Shown piece after piece: positions 46,916 through 60,388 of a stretch of DNA of 64,000 nucleotides. The notes below the pieces were generated by a model that did not search any database, was not told the DNA's origin, and was given only the letters and a program-made list of their open reading frames with translations. The translations under genes were made by a program, and so were the position numbers. This DNA comes from Taeniopygia guttata. Lineage: Eukaryota > Chordata > Aves > Passeriformes > Estrildidae. The DNA is taken from contig NC_133063.1 of NCBI RefSeq assembly GCF_048771995.1, positions 30,037,810 to 30,101,809 of the forward strand. Reading direction: 5' to 3'. Numbering within the stretch: position 1 is the first letter of the stretch; each line of letters starts with the position of its first letter.

Positions 46916-49900
46916 ATATAAGAAAATTTAGTGCTCCAGTAACAGAACAAATAGCAATAATTGGGTCAAAGTTCCAGCTGAGATCCGACAAAACCAGGAA
47001 AAGAGGAATGAAAAGTTTTAGTGGAGAATATCTGCTACTACAGTAAAATTATGTTTCTTGGTTTTGCCCAGGAACCGGTTATTGTTGGAGAATAAAAGCA
47101 ATGAAACCAAAGATAATTGGGTTCTCTGAAGAACTCATGACCTCTTTTCTAAAGAAATATTAGTGTGTATTGTTCATTAAAATAAACACACAAATAAAAC
47201 CTTCCACCTCATACTCTCCTACAAGTTCTGATATGTTTTTTTTAAAAAAGTAAAAGAAAGTCATTGCATAGTAATATTCTGAAATACAACTCAGTAATAA
47301 ACATAAAGGCACTATATAAATAATTGCCACTTATCTCAAGATCTAAGACTTTAGCCATATATGAGATGCCTAAATTGCATTACTGGCCCTTATTGAGTTC
47401 AACATATAGAAAAATGTCTAGATTTACTACCAGGCAACTTGTCAAGGCCACTTTAACTATCTACAGAATTTTAAATGCTTCTCAGACTATGTTTATGCTG
47501 CAGAGAGCACACACTGCAACTTATGTAGAGATCTGTGAGCTAGCTTTAAATTGTTATCCTAGCACACCAGAGTATACTGCAAAGCCAGCAGAGGACTGTG
47601 GATGAATATTGTGTTAATCATGCCAGTTTTCTTTTTAAAATTCTGTGCATTTTTGTGGTTCAAGTCCTACCATCTACTTTCAACCAACAGATTCCCCTCA
47701 AATGAAACAATTGTTTTCCTACTGATTTTGGTTTAAAAAAAACTTTGCAGATAACCATTTGTAGCTATCAAGGAAGATGTCCCAAAATTTTCTGACTACT
47801 GCAAATCTTTAAAAAAAAAAAAAAAAGTCTATGTAAAGCCATCTTAGAGTGACCTGAAACATGTCAGAAGGACTTTTGCTTTAATGAATATGAGTGGAAA
47901 AAGTCTGTGGTGAATTGTAAACTTCACAACATACTAGAGTGATCAGAGTGGCTCGTGTAAAGAAGACTAAATAGCATCTCAGAACTTGAGTTTCCAAGAA
48001 ATAAAGACTTGCCTCCTAGCAATTATTAACCAATGTTAGCAAGAGAGTGTAGAACAAAATGAGATTTGTGCTTTCACTAATTGTCTTCCTTAATAGCAAA
48101 AATGACCATTGGAAGAACATATCTCAAGAAAATTTAGTTAATAATCCCAGGAATATGCAGTGGCTATCCTTATCCTCTTTTCTATGGGTTCTCATTTCTG
48201 CCTGCTGTCAGACTAAAACTAAATATATGGAAAATTAGCAACACTGCCATTTCAGGCTATTTAGGATGAAGATGAAATGACATCCTAGAATAGCTAGGAC
48301 ACAAATCTATTGTCTGTTCATCCTGTAGCAAAAGTGACAGATTAACAAAATGTTTGCAGCTGCAGGTTGGAAATAGGTCCTACATAAGAGTGATTTAGTG
48401 TCAAGAGTGGTCAACAGACTTACTCAGTTGGGCCAAAACTGACAATTACAACAACAACAACAACAAATCCAGTAAATTGTAGGGGATATTTTGCAAATAA
48501 CAGGTATCCATAGTCTTAATATGGCTTGGCTGGCAATACAGATATGTGGGAGTGAGTTCACAGGACTCCAAATAGCTGCAAGCTATTCAACAGCAGGAAC
48601 TCAACAAAATGTTTAGAGACAGCACAAGATAGGAAGCATAATAATACAAAACAAGATATTTTGCTGCTAAGCTGTAAGTTGGAGAGTTACCGTTTCATAT
48701 TTTATATTACTGTTAATTAACAATATCTAAATTACATTGCTAGACATAAACCCTAGAAAATATGTAGGAAATACTTTGATGCAGTATTCCGAGATCCAGG
48801 AATCCAGAGTCCTATTGCCTACTTTCAAACAGTCTGAAATTAAATTAAATATAGAAGAAAGAGTAATCTTTAGAAACTGAATTTTGAAGGCATGAAAGAT
48901 GTGCCTGTTTATAGCTAATGGTCTCTGATTAATGCCAGCTGGTGTCTTGCTTCCTTGCTTCAGAGTTCTGCAGGGCAGCGTAGCACAGGCTGACATACCT
49001 CACTGCCCACAGCAGGGCCAACCTGCTCCATGCAGAAGAAGAGCTAGCAAGAACACTGGTGCTCTGACCATGCAGACAGAGCTGAGAGTGTCCAGTGGAT
49101 ACAGCTGGAACATAGGGATGAGGTTCTTGTGTGCAGCCACAGGGAGAGAATAGCACAGGAAGTATACTGTGTTACTTTTGCTGACTTTCTGGTTTTATTT
49201 ACAGTGTGTTCTGTGTATACGGCAATGGGTTGTTATTCAGCATGTTCTTAACCTTCCATGCTTGTTGCTTTTGAGGTTTTTCCAACTTTAGTTACAACTA
49301 TTCCATACCCATGGGACACTGGGCTGGTGCTGGATTCCCCCAAGATGTAGAATTTACTGAATTGCCCTTTTTGATATCTCATACTCATGTTTATTAATTC
49401 CTATACTCAACAGCATAATTAATGACACATTTGAAGTTGTTTTGCAAATCATCCTATCTAGATATTTTCTAGAAAGTAATTATTAAAATAATTCATCTGA
49501 AAATCCAAGAAAAGTTCAGATTTTGATTTTCTTAATTGAAAATACTTCATCCTCTCCCTTTATCTTAGTAATTAATAAAGACATCTGCTAGTAAGGAAAA
49601 AAATCTCTGATTATATTATAATCTTCAATTATTTTTTTACTAGTGTAGTAATAATAACAATGTACATTGCCAACTTACATGAAAAGGCTTGTATTTCATT
49701 TACAAGTCTTTATATTCAAAGGAAAGAAGGGTATACTTTCATGTTGCTGCCCCTCACAGTAGTGGGGAAACCTGGATATGGTAGTTGAAAGTTTCATATC
49801 TGTGTTTGGAAGAGATCACTGACTTTTCTTGTGTTGTTATTATCATTCTTTTGGCTGTGTCTGTTCTCTGGTGAATCACTATGTCATTAGAGAGGCCAAA

Positions 49901-52900
49901 TAATTTTGCTATCAAGCTTTTAAAAGTCAATAAAAAACCCTAGGAATTGCCATCTTCTCTCTGATTTCTTTGGAAGGAAAGTACCGTCAGTATCACTACA
50001 TACAGCTGCCTTGTGTACCATAGATGAGTAATTGAGTCAAAACAAAGTATTTTTTCCATAAATGTGTTTGTTCTAAAATATCAAGGACCACATGCAGAAG
50101 ATTAATGACATCTCTTTTCAGGAATAGTTTTCTTTTCATAGTTTCTGATCATAATAATGCCTTCCGCTCAACTTCATCTCATTTACCTGAATCTTCTTTA
50201 TATTCCCAATGCATATTGTGAGTATGAGAATAGTTGGGGGGAAAAAAGAAGAAAATTATTTGTTTCTCAATCAGCTCAGGTTAGGAAACCACTAAAAACG
50301 GTCATCATTTATTGTTTTTAGATCAGATGGTACTATTGCATCTTGCAGTCCTTATTTTCCAAACACGGTTACAGACATACCTGTCATGGAAAAATCATCT
50401 TCTTACGTTCCCCCCTTTTGAGCATATAACAGGTCTGATTATAACTAATCACATGAAGTACAGATCATTTGAGGATAATGGTGAACAAATGCAGATTTTT
50501 CAGTATTTTTGTACACCAAAATTTCATAGCTTACTGTATTTACTATACTATGTATAATACTTGAATTTGAGACTGAATAAAAAGAGAAAAGAAAACAAAA
50601 GTCCTCTTTTAAGAATTCCTGAGCAAGCTTTGAATGTAGTAATTGAGAAGCATAGTTATTAATTTCTTAAGCACAAGCCAACCAAAGAGGGGAAAAGAAC
50701 AGCTAAAGGGTTCTGCCCCCACAGCACAGGCCAGCAAAGATAATGGGGTGTGGCATTCTTCTCATCCCTTGTCTGAAACAGTAAGTAAATGCTTCACCAC
50801 CTGAGAGGAATGACCAGGGAGCAAACGTTTCCATTGCTTAGGTAATTGCAATAAAGGTATAAGTAAAAAGCTCTGAGCTGGTGGTTATATCCATGCCTTC
50901 ATGAGTCCTTGACATAGAGAGTGGTATTTTGATATATGAGTGTCACATATAGTAGCTGCTCTGAACCAAATTGTTCAAGAGATTCATTGGTACAGGGGAA
51001 ACTGAAGAGTGATAGTGGGAGTAAAATGAGCCTTGGATATTTGAACAAAGCTTACAACACTTCATATTTACTCTTCACATCTAAGAAGCATTGTCATGCT
51101 GGAATAGATTCAGTGGCTGGTTCACTGCTTGTGAGGAACTGTATTTGTAAGAAAATGTCACAATAGCTATTTGTTTTCTCTAAAATAACAGAATAGAACT
51201 GGAACACAGACAATGAGACAGACTTGATCAGACTTCTGGGTTCAAAACAGTAACTCAGGGAGAAGATCAGTTGGTGCCACTTATAATCCAGAGAATAAAT
51301 AGGGTGAAAACAGGAAACAATGCATACTGAAGACTGTACATAACCCAGAGTAAACTGCTCTTCAAGAAACAGTTGTGAAAGGCATGCTGTTGTGCTGGGC
51401 TGGTTAATAACCAATTGCCTTGTCATATGCTCTGGGCACAGGAAATAAGTGAGATCATCATACTTGGATGCTTCACATATACTGTGCAGAAAATGTTAAT
51501 TAACCTGAGACAAAATAGATGTCATTTGGGAATGCAGGTAAATACTCTCAAAATAAGCAGTTTCCATATGTTCACCTGTGCACAAATTGCTTTAAAAAAA
51601 ACCCCAAACATTCCTGCATCACTGATGCATTATGGAGTTTATTTGTGTCAGTGAAAAATAGCATAAATAAAAAACTTTTGTACTCCTGGAGGAGAAAATT
51701 AGGACTTTGCCGGACACAGATCTAAACATTAGACAAACATTGTCTTTTGACTTTGAATATCAACCCTTCATGTCAAACTCACAAATCAGACAGATCCTAT
51801 AGAATAACTAAAGCAATTTTTACACTGCCAACTGACAGTCATGCTTTCCCAGCTTCCAGTTTTATTTTTCAGCTTCCTCAGATTCAACATAAGAACTTGT
51901 CTTTCTTCAATATATCCAAAGAAATTTCTGTAACACCTATTTCAGTTGCTTGTCTCCACCTCTTTGCAATGCAGCTGGCTAGCCTTAAAGAAGCTTCTTA
52001 GAGAAGATAGATTACCTATTTCTACCTCAGAGTTCAAGAGTCTTCCCTCTAGTCCTCCCTTCAGCACCTATTACTGAAAGTGAAGTCTGTGCCAGCAAGA
52101 TTCATTTCACTTTTATGCTTTGCCTTCCTTACTGCCACAGACTTCAAAAGACAAATTCATTAGAGGCGCAACAACTTCTAATACTCAGCTGGTATCCAGG
52201 TAAGCATGGTGCTTTGCCTTACTACTGTCAGTTGTTCTTAGCCCTTATTCTGCCATTTTTCATCTGTATAAGAACATCCAGGCACATGGGTTACCTGTAA
52301 GGAATAGGAAACATAAAAATGTACAATAAGGAAAAGTGTCAAGGGAATTATATGGAAATAAATCATCAAAAGTCCATGTTCCTGACAGAAGCACATTCCA
52401 ATTATTTTCAAGATAAGATTAATAGAGCACTTCAAAAGAAGGGTTGTCGAATATGAGTTTGTTCTAGCATTTGTGAAAGGTGAAATTTGTCTATTTCTCT
52501 CTTAACTTCTGACAAAATTATCTGTACTCTTATATCCAAACATATAGATAGGAATTTGGGGATCCTTATAGGCACTTATAAGTAGATGCTGACCTAAGCA
52601 GCCTTGATAAGCTGATAAGCAGCCTTGCATTAGGGGATGTGTTGCAAGCATAACAGCTCCACTGAGCAGTCCTTTTCTGAAAAATGTTATAGCATCTTTT
52701 GCTTTCTGCTGTTGGCACTTGGAACAACACCAAAGCACTTACCAGTGATTCATTCAGGTGCCCTTCTAAACTGCATTAAGTTGAAGGTAATTGCCTTCCA
52801 TAAAGGAAGTACGTGTCTTAATTCAGATTCCATTTGTTTTAAACCAGTTTGGTTCCATTATATCAAAAGGAGTAGCATTAAGGTTATAAATTTCAATATG

Positions 52901-53880
52901 GTCTATTGTTTAAAACTGGGTTATAAATTTCCAGTTTTACTTATGCTATTACCTTGATAGCACATTATAATATAGATGTATTCAAATATCAGTATTATTC
53001 ATACTGATGTTTAAGTCACACTGTTTTAAACAATGACAGGGTGTGTTTGCAACTGTAAGGCAAATAGAGACTATTAAAACCACCAAAACCACATGAAATG
53101 GTGATGTAATGAGAGGGGAATTCTTTGAGAGAGGCTATTTATTTATTTATGTACCCCTATATTTCCTGTGTTTGGAACAGCGCTTAATGGCCCATTTAAG
53201 TTCCCCACTCCTAAAATTACTTGAAGTCACCAAAGCATTATGTATGTAATTTCAACAGGTACAGTATCTTCTACAACATATTGCATACAGTAAGCAAACT
53301 TTAGAATGGACAGATACATTGATTCAAAATTTACCTAGTTCCCTGTTTTGCTGCAAATGGTATTCAAACAGAAATCTAAAATTCCCTTAATGCATTTTGA
53401 ATGCATGCAACACTTTATTAATCTTATGTTGGAAGCAGCTTTAAAGTACGATTTGTTGAATTTTGAATCTTATCAATGAGTAAAGCATAGACATGACAAC
53501 CTGGGCATTAGCTATAAGTTTCACATCAACTTCTATGTCAATTTTTTCTATTATGTTTGATGATGTAAAACTTTTGTTAACACCTGGCCCATGCATATGA
53601 ATTTTAGAGATTTTCCTATATCACAGCTTTTCTTGAAGCTCTTTGGGTTTTATAGATTTTGTTTTTGTGAATTATGTAAAAGGCTGAGTGAACAGAAAAA
53701 AAAACAAAAACCTGCCAAAATGAAAGATTTCTTAACACTGTTGTCTCTTGAGAGATTGTTCTAATTTGTTCAGATAATGCTTTCATTTCTGTTTTATAGT
53801 GTAATTAATTGTAATTAGTACAAATCTCCTGTTAAGACCTGAAATCCCTGCTTGTATAACCAAGCATTTCAAATACTTAC
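46916..53880. other. AT-rich stretch with a GC-rich island
   Basis: A CAA microsatellite lies at 48449-48467. A GC-rich island spans about 48935-49156, with both strands open in one frame. A plus-strand exon-like cassette is at 52141-52199. A 110-codon minus-strand frame (51426-51094) has no supporting splice sites. No named repeat is recognised. Confidence 0.4.
52141..52199 (+). other. exon-like cassette, plus strand
   Basis: An excellent acceptor (TTTGCCTTCCTTACTGCCACAG) precedes 59 bases that end in a good donor (ATCCAG|GTAAGC). Two frames are open, so coding is not implied. It could be a lncRNA exon or chance. Confidence 0.28.
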
Positions 53881-53971
53881 CTGTTGAGGAAAAATGCTTT
53901 ATCACATTCTTTCTTCCTGCTAATACTTCAGAAATACCTTTTATTAAATTCAATAGATTCTCTAGCTTCAT
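53881..53971 (-). CDS. candidate exon, possibly first coding exon, of the minus-strand gene
   Basis: The donor CAACAG|GTAAGTATT is near perfect. The frame before it is open for 30 codons from an ATG at 53971: MKLENLLNLIKGISEVL, then GRKNVIKHFSS. An in-frame TGA lies just upstream of the ATG. So either translation starts here or a weak acceptor lies within the next 40 bases; none has a good pyrimidine tract. The single leftover base fits the incoming phase of 45767-45839 (aspartate at the junction). The predicted helix is leucine-rich like the later exons. Promoter elements are not evident. Confidence 0.3.
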
Positions 53972-56900
53972 AGCAACTCACATCAAAGTCCAATATTTAC
54001 TTAGAAGCATTGACTTCCTTACTATTGGAGTATTAATTGGATTCTGAATATGAAATTGTATTTGGGTTATGTTAGAAAATAATATATGAGGGGAAAACAT
54101 ATATATTTATTATAATTACAATTTTCATTATTCCCAGACTTTAGATAATCACCTCAATAAAAGATGCTTATCTGAGTTTTTTAATATATTCTAATTTATA
54201 TTAGAAAAAAAATCCACTTTTTCTACCAGGAGTGAATTTTACTTTGATATTTCTGATTAAAATGGTGCTAGTGCATTAAAGCTAAAGCATCTCCAATATA
54301 ATAGTAATTTTAAAAAGTTATTTCTGTTTCTCAAAGACAGATTTACTTACTATAAAATAAGGTTTCATTGCATATGTGGGGATAGAAAATATTTGAAAAA
54401 AACAAGTGTAAACAAAAGAGGACTCCTTTATAGAATAGAAGTGACATAAAGAGAAATTACTTAATACTGGCACTGCAATTTTTGATTTTTCAGTAGGAGC
54501 TGAAAGTAGCAAATTCCTAAAAGGAAGGAAAAAGTATATGTGCTTACTTTCAAAATTCAACCTGACTTAGAAGAGTCTCCTTATTTTTTAATTAGAAATC
54601 TAAGCTTCACATGCCAAAATGTATTGGAATTTGAGGTGCTAGGAATTGACCACCTGTGCTGAATGCTACCTTTTTGAGGACAGAAAGTGGAAACCTCAGC
54701 ATCACTCCTTAGAAATACACCAATATGTATTGCACTGATCCAGTTCCTGTGATTCATCCTTAAGAGCCAAGTTCATTACTCTGCTCATTATTTGAATTTG
54801 GGTGCAAGCATCTACTTATTTTTACTTACTTCTTTAGATGAGAAAAACCTATACCTGGAAAAATAACCCATGATGTAAGTGTGCTCGATGGTAAGTTTGG
54901 TCTATATCACATGTAACTGAGACCACACTTCCTTTAGGGCCTCTCATACACTCTGATTTTAGTTAGACAACATTTCAAACTTACTACAATACTATTATCA
55001 TCCCTCAGTCTTACATATCCCAGGAGATGACACAATGTAGAGGAAAGTACGGTAAAATAAGATTTTTTAAAGCAATAAGACATCATTACTATAGGTATAA
55101 CTTTTATTTCACACATGTCAAAAATAATGTAATTAAATTTTAAAAATATATTTAACAAGCTTTCCTTATGACATAAGAATGTTGACTAGTTTTAGGAGAC
55201 AGACAATCAAGAATATAGATGCAATACAGCTAGTAGCTCACAAGATTACAGAGCTGGGAAGTGAAGAATTGTGTAAGATTGTCCTTTCCATCTCACTACA
55301 CTGGGTAAGGTAGCTGAATAATCCTTAACAGGTATCTGTCTACTATATTTAAAAAAAAAGGGAAGACATTTCCTCAGACCTTTGAGATACATCACTCTAA
55401 TCTTTCATTAACTACAATACCAGAAAAGCATCCTTAACATACCATGTTTTCCTAGGACTGGCCTTTTTTCTGACTCCTGTTGCTTGAAATTGGTTTCATT
55501 TCTCACTCACTTGATAAACTATCCGAATTGTTTAGGGTTTTTAGTTTTCATGAGTTTTGGTTTAAAATTCTTAGCTATTCCTTTCCCAAATAATCTTCCT
55601 CTCTATTATCTGTTCCTTTAAATTTTTTTAAAAATCTAGATACACTTTACACCAGTCTATGTTGGTTTTATTCTTTATTTCTGACACAATGGCTGTGTAG
55701 ATTAAAGCATCCTGGTGACACCAGAGACTAAAGAAAATTGCCCCAGAAGATTTTGCCAAAACCAATTGTTTTTCAAAAATGTGGTGGTGGAGAAAGAAGT
55801 ATTTTTTTTTGGTTCTGCACAACACCTAATTAGCACATTGTTAATGATGGCTCGGAAGGCTATAATTTAGCTTAAATAGTCTGGGCTAATAAAAACTCAG
55901 TGTTTTTTTTTTAATTAAGTTTCAAAAAGGTTATAATGAGACAGTTCTGGGTAAAGGTCCAGAATATTGACTCCAGTGGTTCCAAAATCTTTGTTGGCTT
56001 TGGTGACTCCCAGGTCTCTTTATCCAATCTGACACAACTTTGTGTTTGGGCTTCTCAGCAAGAGAAAAGGCCACAAGAGATATATGCCTGGACTTGACTT
56101 ACCTCACCACATCTCCTAGAGAATGCAACAAAAATAGCAAACACAGACTGATAAAATGTTGATTTTATAGGACAGGCACTATCATATGATTAAATATTAT
56201 TGAATTAAGTTCTGATGTTTTATTCAATAATGTCCAAATCTCACTGCATAATTATATAAAACAAAAGTGCTGATTCCTCAGCTTTGTATATTGAGAGTGA
56301 CCTAAATTTGATGTTCAATAAGATATTCAAAAACTTTCTAATTGCATGCAGATGGCAAAGATGAATAAAGTCAGCATTTCAAATGAAAAGGTTCTGTCCA
56401 CTGCCTTGGCTAGTATTTTCTAGCTGATGAAGACATCTATGTTGAGACTCATAAATGAACAAATTAATAAATTTAAAAATGGAAATAATGTATTTTATAA
56501 ACTGAAATAGTTCTGTGGAACCATGTATTTATTACAGAAATGAGGGAATGTAAGTTTACACCTAACATTCACAAAAGATACAATCCTTTACTTGATTTGG
56601 TCTACATCCAAAACCACGATAAATCATTTCTCTTTTTTTCAACACAATCTTTGTTATTACTACATCTTGGTGGAAGAGAAGTCCCATATGACAAAATGGG
56701 CATTTTTTCTAAATTGACATAAATTGGATGGACTAAATGATTAGATAACAGACATACAGTTAGCATTGCTTTTAATCTATCAGTGAGGAAAAAAAATTTT
56801 TTTGGTCTCATTTTTAATTTGAATACATTTTTGTAGGTATACTTTCTGATGTGTTCATCTAAATCTACATTTTACTTGAAGCTATAGTCAGTATTGGTTA

Positions 56901-58075
56901 CATGACACTGGGGGACAATTATTGTATAAAACACATAAGCTTTTAGGGAATTTTGCCACTGTAAAAAAATTGTTTCTTGAACATACCATATTTCTCAAGT
57001 GCTCATTCTTTTGCCTGTTAAGATTAACAATAACACTCTTAATTCTTACTGAAGATAAAACAGTTTTGCTATCTCTTTCCTGGATAAGCCGCTGCATGAA
57101 TGGCTTTGTTGTTGTTTTTGTTGTTGTAACGATTTTGTACTCCAAAAGACTCTAAAAATCATGTAATAAACTGCCTCTTTATTTCTGCTGTCCTCACAGT
57201 GATGCCATCCTCTGACACCATGCGCTCCAGATTATAGGAAGCTACCACAAGGGATGCGCCACACTAAAGCTCTTTGACTGGCATCTAGCAGACATCAGTT
57301 TCTTTTTATACTTCTTGCTCTATTCTCTTTTCACATTTATTACTAGATTCTGTTGAGCAATGAACAGATGTTCTTCCTACTGTGCTGTATGATAGTCTTA
57401 GGTCACTTTTTAGAACAGATGTTCTCCTGCATGCGCTTCATTTTCTTTAGTTTTTATGAGTTAACATCTGACAGCTAATTCTTACTTAAATTTAAGGACA
57501 AATGTTCACCAAGGGAATCCCACCCAGGCCATGAGCTATCATTTCTAGAAATTAGTTAGCTCAGGGTACAACATTACACCAGAATACATTGATTAATAGC
57601 AAGAAGAAAAACAGTTATCTAAGGGGGTAGCAAGGGAAACCATTGAGTTCAAGCCACAGCAAGTCCACATTCAAAATTAATAGCCTGAAACCAGACCAAT
57701 TCACACTGGAAGTCAAACATCACATCAGAGTTCAGAAACAAGAATCAGAGCCAGGAAAGAAGCTGAAGTAGAGCAACAAACAGAGAGCTGCATAGAGAAT
57801 AGAAAAGACATATAGGTTAGATAAAAAAATGTCAGCTAGATCTGCATCATGCACATAGTAGAAATCCCATAAATGTGAACTGGCCATAACAGTCCAAACT
57901 ATTTCTGGGGGTGCTGGCTTTTCCATCAAGTAGTAGTAAAGGGCAAAAAGAAGACAAGGGAAAGCAATGGTCTGGTGGATTTTACCAAAACCCTACAAAT
58001 GTCCACTAAAGAACTCAACATTTTCCCAGGAAAATGTTTAGAACTCGTTCACTTACGAAGAAGCTATTTTCCAGC
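53972..58075. other. AT-rich stretch, no gene recognised
   Basis: A 13-bp segment at 56103-56115 (minus) lies between a very good acceptor and a very good donor, a possible microexon. A short direct repeat (GAACAGATGTTCT) occurs near 57361 and 57414. Nothing else is supported. Confidence 0.35.
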
Positions 58076-58651
58076 TGTTGAAGTGTAAGCCCAGCTGGAA
58101 ATTAAGCACCACACAGCTACTCACACAACCCTCTTCTTCCCCCACAACCCAGTGGAATGGGGAGGAGAATAAAAATAAAACTCATTAATTGAGACAGGAA
58201 TAGTTTAATAGGGAAAGCAAAATCTGTGCACAATAGCAAAGCAAAACAATGAAATAATTCCCTGCTCCCCATTGTTTCTGCCGCCTCCAGGAGAGCAGGG
58301 CCCCATCATGTGCAGTGGTGACTCAGGAGGACAATCATCATCCCTCCAAATGTCCTCCACCTTCCTCCTTCCTTCCCCCACTTTATGCACTGACTTTGAT
58401 GTCACATGGTCTGGAATATCCTTTTGGTCAGATGGGGCCACTTGTCCTGGCTGTGACTCCTCCCATCCTGATGTGCATCCCCTGCTACCAGTCTGGCAGT
58501 ACAAGAAGCAGAAGAGGCCTTGGTTCTGTGTAAGCTCTGCTGAGCAATAACAAAACATCCCTGTGTAATCAACCCTGTGTTCAGCACAAATCCAACACAA
58601 AGGCCCAGACCAGCTACTGCAAAAAAAAGTTAACTCTAATCAAAACCAGCA
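58076..58651 (-). mobile_element. avian ERV solo LTR
   Basis: The reverse of the TGTAGTGGGTCTGG family: left side AGCCCAGCTGGAAATTAAGC, CACCACACAGCTACTC, CCCAGTGGAATGGGGAGG and GACAGGAATAGTTTAATAG; right side GATGTCACATGGTCTGGAAT, ATCCTTTTGGTCAGATGGGG, TGTCCTGGCTGTGACTCCTCC and AAGTTAACTCTAATCAAAACC. It is about 576 bp with no adjacent internal genes. The target duplication is not clear. Open frames on either strand inside it are incidental. Confidence 0.77.
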
Positions 58652-60388
58652 GAGAGCATAAGAAACTAATCCCACTTTGAGTTTCAGCATAAAAAGAGGT
58701 GAATCTTCTAAGGAAAAAAATGGAATCTAGAAAAATGGATGTTTGAACATCTGAAAACATCTGAACATCTGTTAAGCTACAGATCTTTCAGCATTTATCT
58801 GCTCCAATTTATCCACCCCTACTACATTGTCAAAATAAGATTTAAAATATTGCTAGACCTCACATGCATAGTTCCATATGCATGTATCTTACTAATTTGT
58901 AAGAAAGTTAAAATAAAAAAAAAAAAAAAAGCAGGACATGCAAACTGTATTATATGTCAAATTAAACACCTAAACACAGAAAAATCCCCAAACTTCAAAC
59001 AAATATGTGTTTGACCAAGCCCAAGACATTCAACAGAAATTTTTCACAAAGTATCTTTTTTCTTTTTTTTTCTTTTTTTCTTTATTTCATTTTTTCTTTT
59101 TTTTCTTTTTTTTCTTTTTTCTTTTGTTTTTTTTTTTTCCTTGTTTTGTTTTGTTTTGTTTTTGAGGGGGAGTGGAGGGGTGAACAGGATGATGGGACAC
59201 ATGTCTGAATTTATATTTTGAAGAATACCAGTTCTTCAAGGGATTCATTTGTGCAATAAGCCAGCTATTGGTTGAGAGAGAAATAGAGCTTCCTATGGAA
59301 AATCTAGGATAACTCAATACTTTTGCAATTCTTCCTTGCTCAGGGGTAAGCATACATAAATAATATATATGAGCTGAACATCTTCACATGAAACCTATCT
59401 GCATTAAAACTGAAGATAAATTAGAGCCTCCTGCTGAACATGAAATAAGACTTCTCAGAATATTGAGTCCATTTGGCTTTCTATTTTATTTAGCTGACTC
59501 ACAACAGAGGTCAGCATCCCTATAGAATTTTGTGACATTTGAACTTTTTCTGTTTTCATATTTCACTTTTTTATCACATTTTTATTTAGCTATGATTGAT
59601 AATGTGAACCAGCATGACTTGCTGTGTCATGTATCACTCACATGTATTAGCCAGGTTACAAAAGAAACAATTTAATTTAAATCCCACTGCTTCCCTGACG
59701 GATGATTCAAGGTCGTTCAGGTGTCAATAGCCTATGTTTTCTTTACTGTGATGTCTGCTTTTAAGAATGTTCTACATCTTTTTACTGCAAGAAGCCCTTT
59801 GGACCAGTATGACAGAAACACTACTTATAGTCTTTATTGACTAGTACAATTCTTACCAAAATACATAATCTTACAATATTTTATTGTGCATACATCTACA
59901 CATATTCTTATATGAAAATTAAAAGAGGGAAATTTTTAGAAATTTTAATGGTAGAACAAATAGTGTAAAAGCTTGTGCTTGTATCAAAAGGAGCAAACCT
60001 TACCAATTTGTTACTATTTCCTGGAAGTAGCAAATGTCTTCTCCCTGTTAGTGTTAGACTGTTGACATTTTTAAATAGCTATATTTTCTGAATACATATT
60101 TCTGAAAATAAGACCATCTCTACTATACATTTTTCCAATATCTAAAACAGAAAGGCAGCCCCAGCCTCAGAGTCTCAATAGCACTAATGCAACTGAAAGA
60201 TGGAAAGAGAAGGTGAAATACACTGTGATGTGTATTCTATATGATTTCTGACATCCAATTTTCATAGGTATTCCATCAAAGACAGTTCAAAGGAAGATAT
60301 AAACAGGATATTTACAAGGAAGTCCCAGTCTTACAGGAAATCATAGGCCAAAATGTTGTAGAATAGCAGAGAGTATTTACAATGCTAC
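58652..60388. other. AT-rich stretch with a long T/C tract
   Basis: Contains the pyrimidine tract 59057-59162. No gene is supported. Confidence 0.45.
59057..59162. repeat. TTTTC / TTTTG low-complexity pyrimidine tract
   Basis: About 105 bases of nearly pure T with C, turning to TTTTG units at the end. Phenylalanine- or lysine-rich frames here are artefacts. Confidence 0.95.

Noticed and set aside
51094..51426. 110-codon minus-strand frame
   Set aside because: No bounding donor and acceptor of reasonable strength. Length is within chance for AT-rich DNA searched on six frames.
57440..57800. Segment thought to resemble an ERV internal region
   Set aside because: No motif or translation could be matched to gag, pol or env.
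58076..58651. CCAGC on both sides of the LTR as a possible target duplication
   Set aside because: The right-hand copy appears to be part of the LTR terminus, so the duplication is not supported.
59005..59353. Phenylalanine-rich and lysine-rich frames on opposite strands
   Set aside because: Artefacts of the T/C tract at 59057-59162.
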